A stretch of DNA of 64,000 bases from an uncultured Erysipelotrichaceae bacterium (GTDB lineage Bacteria > Bacillota_I > Bacilli_A > RF39 > UBA660), in NCBI GenBank assembly GCA_902761685.1, contig CACWLI010000002.1, positions 1-64,000 on the forward strand, written 5' to 3'. Shown here piece by piece: positions 32,886 to 41,460 of the stretch; the first letter of the stretch is position 1; the number at the start of each line of letters is the position of its first letter. The translations under genes and the position numbers were made by a program. Below the pieces are notes generated by a model that was not told where the DNA came from, searched no databases, and saw nothing but the letters and a program-made list of their open reading frames with translations.

Positions 32886-34004
32886 ATGAATGGTTATTTA
32901 AATAAGAAAATTGCTAATATATTGATGTGGATTATTTTTATTGTATTATTGATAACATATTATATTTTTCATATATCAGGGATTTATAATATTATATATT
33001 TAATTGTTATAATATTTAGTTCTATTTTAATGATGTCTTATGATAATAATGAAAAAAGTGATGTTGATTCATTAGCATTAATTTCATCTATGAATATTAT
33101 TTTATCTAGTTTTTGTTTAATTTATAATATTCTTGATGTAAGTATTGTTAGTTTTATATTAATCATTATATCTACTGTTTATCCACTAATATTAAATTAT
33201 ATAAAGGTTAAAAGAAGACAAAATAATAAAAATAATATTATTAATATTTTCAGGGATGCTATGATTAGTGTATTTATTTTAACTTTTCTTTTATGCTTTT
33301 TTGTAAAATATATTACAATTATGTTTGGTATGTCTTTTATATATTCTGCGACAATAATTTCTGCACAAGCAAAGAATAAAAGTGAAAGGGATACAAGCTA
33401 TATGGCTAGTATACCAGGAAGTTTTGTTATGTTTTTCCCACTTATTGAAAAAGGTGAAGTATTAAAAATATTGTTGTCTATAATTTTAATGATTGTTATT
33501 GGAATTATATGTAATGTAGTTCCTTATAATTTATCTAATTTTAAAAATGATAGGAAAAAGAATGAATTAAAAAGGATATCTATTGTTATACCTGTTTTAT
33601 TATTTATTTTATCTGTAATATATTTTATATTTGCTAATGAATATATTAATTATTCGTTTTATGTTGGATGTCTTTTCTTTATTATTCCTATGTCTTTTAC
33701 AGTTTATTATTCTTTTTATAAAGAGTATGAGAGAAAAACATTATCAACATTCTTTTTTGCATTATTTTGTTCTCTTGCTGGAACAATTGGTTTATATTTA
33801 ATTGTTAAGTATTATCCCTATGTATTTAATGCAGCTAGAGAAAGTGAAACATTTACTATGAATGATAGTTTAAGATTGAATGAAAATGTAGATAATTTAA
33901 TTATAATTGGTTTAGCTATTTATTTACCAATTCAGATGATTATAATTAACAGGAATAAAGACAAAAAAATTAATGAAATTAATGATGTTAAAAATTTAAA
34001 ATAA
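32886..34004 (+). CDS. Polytopic membrane protein of unknown function
   Basis: About nine to ten hydrophobic helices over 372 aa with short loops; basic residues in loops (KVKRRQNNKNN, NDRKKNELKR) suggest inside loops at about residues 108 and 225. No transporter signature is evident. The ATG at 32886 follows TAGGAGTG with the usual spacing; an in-frame GTG at 32877 lies inside that site. It is divergent from murD and lies 26 bases ahead of the large ADA-like gene, probably in one operon with it and the following pyrophosphatase. Confidence 0.65.
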   Translation: MNGYLNKKIANILMWIIFIVLLITYYIFHISGIYNIIYLIVIIFSSILMMSYDNNEKSDVDSLALISSMNIILSSFCLIYNILDVSIVSFILIIISTVYPLILNYIKVKRRQNNKNNIINIFRDAMISVFILTFLLCFFVKYITIMFGMSFIYSATIISAQAKNKSERDTSYMASIPGSFVMFFPLIEKGEVLKILLSIILMIVIGIICNVVPYNLSNFKNDRKKNELKRISIVIPVLLFILSVIYFIFANEYINYSFYVGCLFFIIPMSFTVYYSFYKEYERKTLSTFFFALFCSLAGTIGLYLIVKYYPYVFNAARESETFTMNDSLRLNENVDNLIIIGLAIYLPIQMIIINRNKDKKINEINDVKNLK

Positions 34005-34030
34005 TGATATAATTTATACTAGGAGAATTT

Positions 34031-36181
34031 ATGATAGAAAAAGAAATATTATTAAATGACCAAGGGTTAAAAATAATTTGCATTGTTGATAAAGATAATG
34101 TTTCTTTTGATATGGATGAAGATATTGCATTTTTAATGGATTTGATTCATGTACATCAAATTCAAGATTATAAGATGGCTTATATTGGAGTAAAAAAATT
34201 TTTAAAGATTAGAAATGATTCAGTTGAAAAGGTATATGATATTACTACGACTGAAATTAGAATATTAAGAGCTTTATATAATAATATGAAAGCTGGTGGA
34301 AAGAAGTTAGAGCTAGTTGAAGCTTTCTATAGAACTAAGAGTAAAATAAGTGATGCAAGAAAAGCATTTAATAGTTTGAAAAATATTAATTATAAAGGAT
34401 GGGATAATAGACAAGTACTTAAAACAGAGCTTCATACTCATTTAATTGAAATATTAAATCCATCTGAATTATTAGATTTTTGTAAAGCTTTTGATTTAAC
34501 TTTTCCATTAGATTTAAATGGATATATTGATATTAATAGTAAAAATGAATATAGTTATTCGGAATTAGAATCCAGTGGATACTTGAGCCATGTTATTGAT
34601 TCTCTTAGATTAGATCCATCTAAAGTTAGTAACTTTAAAGAATTATCTCATGTTAATAATAACAGAAGAGAATTATTAAAAAGATGTGCTTTAGTATATG
34701 AAAGTTTGATGAGTAATGATGATGAATGGATCAATATAGAACTTGATATGAAAAGACTTGAAAAAGAATTAAAGGATGAGTTACTAAAAGCACAAAGTTT
34801 ACCTAAAGGAAGAAAAAAATCTAAAACCATAGATAGAATAAATAAAAAATTAACTGAGGTTAAACATATTAAATCTAATAAAGCATTAAGTGAAGTTTAT
34901 TCACTATATTTAGAAATGTGTTTAAATAAATTACAAAAAGAAAAAGTAGAGTATTCAGAAATTAGTTTTTCAAATATTAGAATATTAGAAGAGTTGTCTG
35001 AAAAATATAAAAAAGATGAAAGATTTAAATTACTTCTTAGTATTGATAGAAATAAAAATATTAAAGAATACAATAAAGCAAGTGCTAAATTAGAATCATT
35101 ACTTAGAAATGGTAAAGTAATTGGTGTAGATATAATGGGTAATGAAAGTGTGCTTGAAAGTGAAGAGTACAATAGTTTTAAAGAAAAATTAGAATGGATA
35201 TTACCAGTACTTCATATTTATCCTAATAGTGTTCTTAGATTACATGCAGGAGAATTTAAAGATTCTACAGTTAATGTTTTAAATACACTAAAGATTATTA
35301 AAGAGTTAAGAAATAATATTAATGATAAATGTAAAGAATTATTTGGTGAAGATTGGGGAATAATACCTCCTCCTAGAATTAGAATTGGACATGGTATTAA
35401 TATTGAAAAGAATCCTGAATTAATAGCTTTAATTAAGGAATTTGATGCTGTTATCGAGTTTAATATTAGTTCTAATTATGCATTAGGACATGTTGATGAT
35501 TTGAGTAAACTTCCAATAGATTTTTATGATAAAAATGGTATTAAATATATTTTTGCTACTGATGGTGGAGGGATGTATTCAACATCTTTATTACAAGAAC
35601 AAAATCTTGCTAACAACTTAATGATGGAAGATGGTGAGAAAAGACCTGTTAAAAAAGGTGATTATGTAAAAAATGCTATTAGTAGTGAAAAAGAAATTAT
35701 ATTAAATAAATCTTTAAGTAATCTACCATCTAAAAAAGATAAGGATTTATATGATAAATTAATGACTACTATAAAGCCAAAGAGTGAAAAAGTATTTAAA
35801 TCTTATATGGAAGCAAGTGAAACAGAAGATGCAATTTTTGGAAATCTAAATGATGAAATGAAATTACAAATAGAACTAGATAGAATAAGAAGATATATTA
35901 ATGATAGTGATATCAATATAGAGATGGATTATATTGAAAGTAGAATTAATCAAATAGAAGGTTATTTAAATAATAATGATACACTAAGGGCTAAGGTAAT
36001 GTTGTATTTACTTGAGCGAGAGTGTTTTAGTGAATTAGATGTATCTTTTACTACAATTGATTATTTAGCTATGGGTATTGATAATACAAATCAATTTGAA
36101 GTTAGTTTGAGAAAGCTATATTCAATGATTGAAGATGATTATATGAATTACGATTTTAATAGTTCAAGATTTAGAAGATAA
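34031..36181 (+). CDS. Large adenosine-deaminase-like metal-dependent hydrolase
   Basis: The motifs follow the adenosine/AMP deaminase order: HTH at residues 135-137 (first zinc ligands), VIGVDIMGNE near 367, LHAGE with His405 and Glu408, RIRIGHG with His454, IEFNISSNYALG near 480, and TDGGG with Asp511. The usual TDDP is TDGGG, so the second Asp is lost. The protein is 716 aa, twice a normal ADA, with a 130-residue helical insertion (about 205-340) between the first and second motifs and an extra C-terminal helical region. Deaminase activity is plausible but the altered active site makes the substrate uncertain. Confidence 0.7.
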   Translation: MIEKEILLNDQGLKIICIVDKDNVSFDMDEDIAFLMDLIHVHQIQDYKMAYIGVKKFLKIRNDSVEKVYDITTTEIRILRALYNNMKAGGKKLELVEAFYRTKSKISDARKAFNSLKNINYKGWDNRQVLKTELHTHLIEILNPSELLDFCKAFDLTFPLDLNGYIDINSKNEYSYSELESSGYLSHVIDSLRLDPSKVSNFKELSHVNNNRRELLKRCALVYESLMSNDDEWINIELDMKRLEKELKDELLKAQSLPKGRKKSKTIDRINKKLTEVKHIKSNKALSEVYSLYLEMCLNKLQKEKVEYSEISFSNIRILEELSEKYKKDERFKLLLSIDRNKNIKEYNKASAKLESLLRNGKVIGVDIMGNESVLESEEYNSFKEKLEWILPVLHIYPNSVLRLHAGEFKDSTVNVLNTLKIIKELRNNINDKCKELFGEDWGIIPPPRIRIGHGINIEKNPELIALIKEFDAVIEFNISSNYALGHVDDLSKLPIDFYDKNGIKYIFATDGGGMYSTSLLQEQNLANNLMMEDGEKRPVKKGDYVKNAISSEKEIILNKSLSNLPSKKDKDLYDKLMTTIKPKSEKVFKSYMEASETEDAIFGNLNDEMKLQIELDRIRRYINDSDINIEMDYIESRINQIEGYLNNNDTLRAKVMLYLLERECFSELDVSFTTIDYLAMGIDNTNQFEVSLRKLYSMIEDDYMNYDFNSSRFRR

Positions 36182-36199
36182 GAATAAGAAGGTGAAAAA

Positions 36200-37828
36200 A
36201 TGAATGATAAGATAACTTATGTTTTTGGCCATAAGAATCCTGATACAGATTCAATTTGTGCTGCTATTGGTTTATCATATTTAAAGAATAAGCTTGGTTT
36301 TAAAACTAAACCTGCATCTCTGGGAAATATTAATCATGAAACAAAGTTTGCTCTTGAGTATTTTGGATTTAAAGTACCTTATCATTTAAATGATGTTAAG
36401 TTACAAATTAGAGATGTAAATTATCATAGAGATTGTTACATTGATAAAAATTTATCAATTAAAGATGCTTTTGATTATATGAATAAACGTGTACTAACTG
36501 GAATACCTGTTGTTGAAAATAAAAATAAATATTATGGATATATTTCTCTTAAAGAAATAGCAAAAGAAATTATAAATGGTGATTTAAGGAAAATAGATAC
36601 TTCATATGGTAATTTAATTAGTATACTAAAGGGAACTAAAGTGTTAAAATTTGATAAAGAAATAACAGGTTCTGTTATGGCTGCAACATATGGTAATGAG
36701 TCATTTTTACAAAAAGTAAAAATTGATAATAATAGTATTTTAATAATTGGAGATAGAAAAACAATATTAAATTATGCTATTAGTAATAAAGTTAAATTAA
36801 TAATTTTAGTCGCTAATTCCGAAATTAATGATGAATTGTTAGAGAAAGCTAAAGAAAATAAAGTAAATATTATTAAAACTTCTTTGTCTTCATATGAAGT
36901 AGGTAAACTAATATCTTTAGCAAATTATATTAAGAATTTTATAAGAAAAGAAGATGAATTTATTACATTTAATGAAATAGATTATTTATCAGATTTTTAT
37001 GAAAGAACTAAAACATTAAAACATAATAATTATCCTATATTAAATAGTAAAAACGAATGTACTGGTTTGCTTACTTTAACTGATACAAATAATGTTAATA
37101 AAAAACAAGTAATGCTTGTAGATCATAATAATATATCACAAAGTGTTGATGGTCTTGATGAAGCAGAAATACTTGAAGTAGTAGATCATCATAATGTTGG
37201 TGATATTAGTACTAAGAAACCAATTAGTTTTAGAATTTCAGTTTGTGGTAGTGCTAGTACAATTGTTTATAATATGTTTAAAGAGAGTCATGTTGAAATA
37301 CCAGGTAATATTGCTGGTTTACTTGCTTCTGCTATAATCTCTGATACATTATTATTAACTAGTCCAACAACAACAGAAATTGATAAAAAAGCATTAAAAG
37401 ATTTATGTTCAATAGCTGGAATTAATTCTCATAAATATGGGATAGAATTATTAAAGGCAGGTATGAGTGTTAAAGGATTAACTAAAGAAGAATTGTTGCA
37501 TAAAGATTTTAAAACATATAAAATAGATGATAAAACTATTGGAATAGGACAACTATTAACATCAGATATTAATGCACTAAAGAAAAAAATTGATGATTTA
37601 GTTGGATTCATTAATGAAGAAGCAGAAAAAGAAAAATATAGAGTTTTAGCATTATTTATTACAGATATTTTCGAAAAGAAATCATATTGTTTATTTAATG
37701 AAAGTGCTTCTGAAGTAATAAAGATGAGTTTTAAATTAGATGAAGTTTATGAGGGGGTAATGCTTCCAGGAGTTGTGTCTAGAAAAGTTCAAATAGCACC
37801 TTATATTATGGAAGCTATAGAAAAATGA
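36200..37828 (+). CDS. ppaC: Manganese-dependent inorganic pyrophosphatase with CBS/DRTGG regulatory insert
   Basis: Family II pyrophosphatase that hydrolyses pyrophosphate in the cytoplasm. The DHH domain begins with VFGHKNPDTDSICAA (residues 8-22) and contains DHHN at 329-332; the DHHA2 domain ends with SRKVQIAP, where Arg/Lys bind substrate. Residues about 70-290 are the inserted CBS pair and DRTGG domain that make such enzymes nucleotide-regulated, explaining the 542-aa length. The ATG follows AAGGTGAAA. Its last codon overlaps the next gene (ATGA), so the two are coupled. Confidence 0.9.
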   Translation: MNDKITYVFGHKNPDTDSICAAIGLSYLKNKLGFKTKPASLGNINHETKFALEYFGFKVPYHLNDVKLQIRDVNYHRDCYIDKNLSIKDAFDYMNKRVLTGIPVVENKNKYYGYISLKEIAKEIINGDLRKIDTSYGNLISILKGTKVLKFDKEITGSVMAATYGNESFLQKVKIDNNSILIIGDRKTILNYAISNKVKLIILVANSEINDELLEKAKENKVNIIKTSLSSYEVGKLISLANYIKNFIRKEDEFITFNEIDYLSDFYERTKTLKHNNYPILNSKNECTGLLTLTDTNNVNKKQVMLVDHNNISQSVDGLDEAEILEVVDHHNVGDISTKKPISFRISVCGSASTIVYNMFKESHVEIPGNIAGLLASAIISDTLLLTSPTTTEIDKKALKDLCSIAGINSHKYGIELLKAGMSVKGLTKEELLHKDFKTYKIDDKTIGIGQLLTSDINALKKKIDDLVGFINEEAEKEKYRVLALFITDIFEKKSYCLFNESASEVIKMSFKLDEVYEGVMLPGVVSRKVQIAPYIMEAIEK

Positions 37829-38718
37829 CAAATGAGAATGTAATTGATGAAATCAATTTAATAGCTTTAAATATACCAGAGGGTATTTCTCCATTAGAAA
37901 AGTTAAGATGGTTGTATGTAAAACTTGGTAACGTTTTTTGTTATGACTATAATTATATGGATAGAGATGAAAATTATAGCAGTGTTGATTTTGAAAAAAA
38001 TTATGTTGGAAGATATCAAAGTTGTATTGAGATATCTAATATATTTAATTTAATAGCAAATAATATAGATACTAATATTAAATGTGAAATTATAGAAAGA
38101 AATAATGCCAGAATAAGAGGTATTGGAGAAGAAAAACATGTATGTAATCTAATAACTTTTAGTTCTGGAGAAAAATTTATATTTGATTTAACACTTGATT
38201 TATATTTAATTCAAAGTGGTTGTACAACTAGAGAATTTGGATTTACTACAATGAATGGTGATGAAGATATTATTTCATTATATGAATGTCGAGAAATGGA
38301 TCAAAAATTAGGTTTACTTAATAAAGAATATACTGATTATGAAATTGATAAATATTCAATGGAAGTATCTAAATTAAAATTTAGTGATTTTAAGGAAATG
38401 TTAGATTATCAAATTAGTATTATTAACAAGCTTATGTGTTCTTTTAAAGGGTATCAAGAAGGAAAAAATTATTTAAGTAAATTATTTTCTAAAATATTAA
38501 AGTGTAATAGAAAAGAATTCAATTTAAAACATGAAAATGGAAAAATGATTTCTTGTTATATGTTTACAAATGATATCCAAGAAGAGTGGTATATATTTGA
38601 TGGGAATTTAGGATTAATAAAAACAAATCCAAATATTATTTATGGAATGTTACAAAATGGGTGGAAAACAAAAAGTTTTTCACTAGGTGATATTTTAGAA
38701 AAAGGTAGAATAAGATAA
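37825..38718 (+). CDS. Putative transglutaminase-like protein
   Basis: No firm family. The order Cys67 (in YQSCIEISNIFNLIA), His105 (EEKHVCNLI) and Asp121 (KFIFDLTLDLY) matches the Cys-His-Asp triad and spacing of transglutaminase/protease-like folds, and the region before Cys67 (LRWLYVKLGNVFCYD) resembles the usual N-terminal helix. The C-terminal half is unassigned. No signal peptide. It starts at ATGA overlapping the pyrophosphatase stop, implying joint expression. Activity is inferred from triad spacing only; a catalytically inactive relative is equally possible. Confidence 0.5.
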   Translation: MTNENVIDEINLIALNIPEGISPLEKLRWLYVKLGNVFCYDYNYMDRDENYSSVDFEKNYVGRYQSCIEISNIFNLIANNIDTNIKCEIIERNNARIRGIGEEKHVCNLITFSSGEKFIFDLTLDLYLIQSGCTTREFGFTTMNGDEDIISLYECREMDQKLGLLNKEYTDYEIDKYSMEVSKLKFSDFKEMLDYQISIINKLMCSFKGYQEGKNYLSKLFSKILKCNRKEFNLKHENGKMISCYMFTNDIQEEWYIFDGNLGLIKTNPNIIYGMLQNGWKTKSFSLGDILEKGRIR

Positions 38719-38750
38719 AAGACACTTTTAATAAGTGTCTTTATTTTTTT
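38716..38750. terminator. Bidirectional terminator
   Basis: AAAGACACTTTTAATAAGTGTCTTT with flanking A and T runs, between the transglutaminase-like gene and gmk. Confidence 0.75.
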
Positions 38751-39396
38751 CAAAATCCATTAAAATTTCATGAATTATTTCTTCTTGATTTCCAACATCC
38801 ATTTCTTCTATTCTATCAACTCTACATTTTTCACATGTAATAATTGCATCCATTTTATTTAATGCATCATCTATATTATCATTTACTATTACATAGTTAT
38901 ATTTTGATAATTCATTTATTTCTTTATATGCAGTTTTAAATCTTTCTATTATTTGATCTTTTGATTCGGTTTTTCTTGATACTAATCTATCTTTTAATAC
39001 TTTCATTGATGGTGGCATTATAAATATAAAAACTGCATCTTTTCTTTTTTCATTTACTTTTCTTGCACCTTCAATATCAATTTCTAGTATTACATCTATT
39101 CCTTTTTTTAGATTCATCTCAACATTATCTATTGGTGTACCATAGTATTTATCTGTATATACCATTGCATATTCTAAATATTTATCGTTTTTAATGTTTT
39201 CTTTAAACTGTTCTGGTGAAATAAAATTATAGTCTACACCATTTACCTCTTGTCCTCTTATTGCTCTTGTTGTATCGGAAATTGACATTACTATATTTTT
39301 CCTTTTCTTTATAATTAGCTGATCTAGTGTGCTTTTTCCACAACCACTAGGACCAGATACTACTATTAATAATCCTTGTTCTTTTTGTTTAATCAT
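38728..39396 (-). CDS. gmk: Guanylate kinase
   Basis: Phosphorylates GMP to GDP. Walker A GPSGCGKST at residues 15-23, the GMP-binding SISDTTRAIRGQEVNGVDY (in parts, near 39-57), LEIDIEGA near 103 and RLVSRKTES near 136 match the family. The length, 222 aa, is normal with a short C-terminal extension carrying two cysteines. The start follows AGAGGT; a TATAAT -10 on the minus strand is at 39421-39416. A single-gene unit, unusual because gmk often sits with rpoZ or priA. Confidence 0.92.
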   Translation of the reverse strand: MIKQKEQGLLIVVSGPSGCGKSTLDQLIIKKRKNIVMSISDTTRAIRGQEVNGVDYNFISPEQFKENIKNDKYLEYAMVYTDKYYGTPIDNVEMNLKKGIDVILEIDIEGARKVNEKRKDAVFIFIMPPSMKVLKDRLVSRKTESKDQIIERFKTAYKEINELSKYNYVIVNDNIDDALNKMDAIITCEKCRVDRIEEMDVGNQEEIIHEILMDFEKNKDTY

Positions 39397-39473
39397 TTTT
39401 TGTACCTCTAATAGTATTATAGCATGTGTGAATAAATATTTAAATTATAAACATACTAATATTGGTGAATAAT

Positions 39474-39911
39474 ATGAATGAGAATATGGAATTAATTATG
39501 CATGTATATAAAACTAGTGAAATGGGGGTTTATTCTACTACAAGTTTAATAAATAATTTAAAAAATAGAGAAAATAAAATTAAACATGTTTTAGAAATGG
39601 AATTAAAAGAATATGAAAATTTTTTAAAAAAGAGTGAAAAAATACTTATAAAAAATAAAGTTGAACCCAAATCAATAAAACTACTAACTAAAATGAGTAG
39701 TAGTATGGGTATTATGATGGAAACTATGAAAGATAATAGTGATTCTGCTATTGCTGAAATGTTAATTGAAGGTTTTACTATGGGAGAGTTAGAAATTAAA
39801 ACTAAAATAGAAAAATATAAATCTATTTGTGATGGTAAATATTTGAAAATTGCTCATAACTTTGAGAAGTTTCATTCAAATGAAATAAAGAAATTAAAAG
39901 AGTTTATTTAG
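39474..39911 (+). CDS. Helical-bundle protein of unknown function (145 aa)
   Basis: All-helical, methionine- and lysine-rich protein resembling DUF2383/ferritin-like four-helix bundles (MHVYKTSEMGVYSTTSLIN; KMSSSMGIMMETMKDNSDS), though no metal-ligand pattern is clear. The ATG at 39474 follows GGTGAATA; the TTG at 39462 and the GTG inside the binding site are less likely. The second gene of this type in the window, at 49814, has a similar size and start, but no obvious sequence identity. Function unknown. Confidence 0.6.
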   Translation: MNENMELIMHVYKTSEMGVYSTTSLINNLKNRENKIKHVLEMELKEYENFLKKSEKILIKNKVEPKSIKLLTKMSSSMGIMMETMKDNSDSAIAEMLIEGFTMGELEIKTKIEKYKSICDGKYLKIAHNFEKFHSNEIKKLKEFI

Positions 39912-39953
39912 TGTCAAAGATAGTGTTTACATCTTTATATTTATACACTACTA

Positions 39954-39962
39954 TGCTATAAT
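39954..39962 (+). promoter_or_regulatory. Extended -10 promoter of the lipoprotein gene
   Basis: TGC followed by TATAAT (39957-39962), 27 bases before the ATG at 39990. No good -35. Confidence 0.5.
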
Positions 39963-39989
39963 GTGTATAAGAATAGAAGGTGTTTGTCT

Positions 39990-40913
39990 ATGAAGAAAAT
40001 TAGAGGTTTTTTCATTGTGTTAATATGTATTGTTTTATTAAATGGATGTGTAAAGAATACTAATACAATGACTATTAATAAAGATAAAAGTTTGTTATTT
40101 GAATCTGATATTATATATTCAAATATTATTGATAAAGAAAAAATAGATGATAGTTTTATTAAAGAATATGAAAAATTGGGATTAAAAATAACTGATTCAA
40201 AAGAAGAAGGATATAGTGGTTATAAAATATCTAGAAGCTTTAAAAATATTGATGAAGTGAGTTCAGGAACATCTAATAAGATTAAAATGGATGATATATT
40301 AAAAAAAGATGTTAAAGATTTAAAAATATTTAAGCATGAAAAAGGTTTTTTAAAAGATACATATACTGCTAATATTGAATTTGAATATACAGAAGATATG
40401 AAGAGTAAATATGATATTACTTCTACTAATTCTAGTGCAAGTGACACAAATAATGAAGAAAACGAAGAAGATGAAGAAGTAGAAGAAGATATGTCTATGC
40501 TTAATAAAATAGCTGAGATATCTAGTGAAATGGAGTTTAAATATATTGTTAAATTGCCATATGCTTCTATTAAAAATAATGCAACAGAATCTAATAATAA
40601 TGATAAAACTCTTATTTGGGAAATAGAGACTGAACCTGGAAAAACTACTATAGATTATTCATTTTGTATTTATAATATAACTAATATTATTATAGTCAGT
40701 ATTGCAGTTTTAATTGCTTTAATTGCAATTATTGTAACAGTATTAATAATTAAAAAGAAAAAAAGTGGTGAAGAAACTTTAATTCATAAAGATTTTGATC
40801 CAAGTATTGCTGATAAAGTTGGCGAAGTTGTGGAAGAAGAAAAAGCTGAGGATATTATTCCTCAACCTGAATACTCTGCTAACTTATTAAACCAAAATGA
40901 AAGTCACTTATAA
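39990..40913 (+). CDS. Lipoprotein with C-terminal membrane helix (LppM/DUF3153-like)
   Basis: The signal peptide ends in a lipobox, VLLNGC, so Cys20 would be lipidated. The extracytoplasmic domain of about 210 residues includes an acidic low-complexity stretch (NEENEEDEEVEEDM) and ends with the WEIETEPGKTTIDYSF-type segment of LppM-like proteins. A second membrane helix (IIIVSIAVLIALIAIIVTVLII) near residue 225-247 and a cytoplasmic tail follow, so the protein is held at both ends. The ATG at 39990 follows AGAAGGTG. Cell-envelope role inferred. Confidence 0.75.
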   Translation: MKKIRGFFIVLICIVLLNGCVKNTNTMTINKDKSLLFESDIIYSNIIDKEKIDDSFIKEYEKLGLKITDSKEEGYSGYKISRSFKNIDEVSSGTSNKIKMDDILKKDVKDLKIFKHEKGFLKDTYTANIEFEYTEDMKSKYDITSTNSSASDTNNEENEEDEEVEEDMSMLNKIAEISSEMEFKYIVKLPYASIKNNATESNNNDKTLIWEIETEPGKTTIDYSFCIYNITNIIIVSIAVLIALIAIIVTVLIIKKKKSGEETLIHKDFDPSIADKVGEVVEEEKAEDIIPQPEYSANLLNQNESHL

Positions 40914-40928
40914 AAAGTGACTTTTTTA
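40898..40928. terminator. Bidirectional terminator
   Basis: AAAGTCACTT, short loop, AAGTGACTTTTTT; it includes the ends of both convergent genes. Confidence 0.75.
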
Positions 40929-41390
40929 ATATGTTGATATATCTAACCAAGAAGTATAATTTGAATATTTTTCTAATTCTTCTATAGTAAGTTCTATAGC
41001 TGAATTAGGACTTCCACATGCTGGGAAAACTGTTTTAAATCTTTTTAATGATTCATCTAAGTAAACTTCAATCCCAGGATTTATAGCAAATGGACATACA
41101 CCTCCAACTGGATGACCTATTACTTCATTTACCTCATCAAATGATAGCATGTGTGCTTTTTCATGAAATATTGATTTATATTTACAATTACTTATTTTAG
41201 CATCTCCAGCTAATACAATTAATATAACTTTATCTTTTAATCTAAAAGATAGAGTTTTAGCTATTCTTTTTCCTTCTGTATGTAATGCTTGTGCTGCTTC
41301 TTCTACGGTAGCACTACTAACATCAAATTCTTGTATTTTATCTTCAATATTATATGTTTTAAAATAATTTTTTACTTTTTCAATTGCCAT
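40926..41390 (-). CDS. YbaK/EbsC-type aminoacyl-tRNA deacylase
   Basis: Editing protein of the YbaK/ProXp family that hydrolyses mischarged aminoacyl-tRNA such as Cys-tRNA(Pro). The central core LRLKDKVILIVLAGDAKI, LSFDEVNEVIGHPVGGVCPF (near residue 85-105, with the GxxPGGV-like loop) and VFPACGSPNSAIELT is typical. At 154 aa it is the single-domain form. The start follows AAGGAAGTG. A single-gene unit between the lipoprotein and addB. Confidence 0.85.
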   Translation of the reverse strand: MAIEKVKNYFKTYNIEDKIQEFDVSSATVEEAAQALHTEGKRIAKTLSFRLKDKVILIVLAGDAKISNCKYKSIFHEKAHMLSFDEVNEVIGHPVGGVCPFAINPGIEVYLDESLKRFKTVFPACGSPNSAIELTIEELEKYSNYTSWLDISTY

Positions 41391-41460
41391 AATTCACTTC
41401 CTTAGAAAACATTATAGCACATATTTGTTATTACATGTTATAATTTATTAAGAGGTAATA

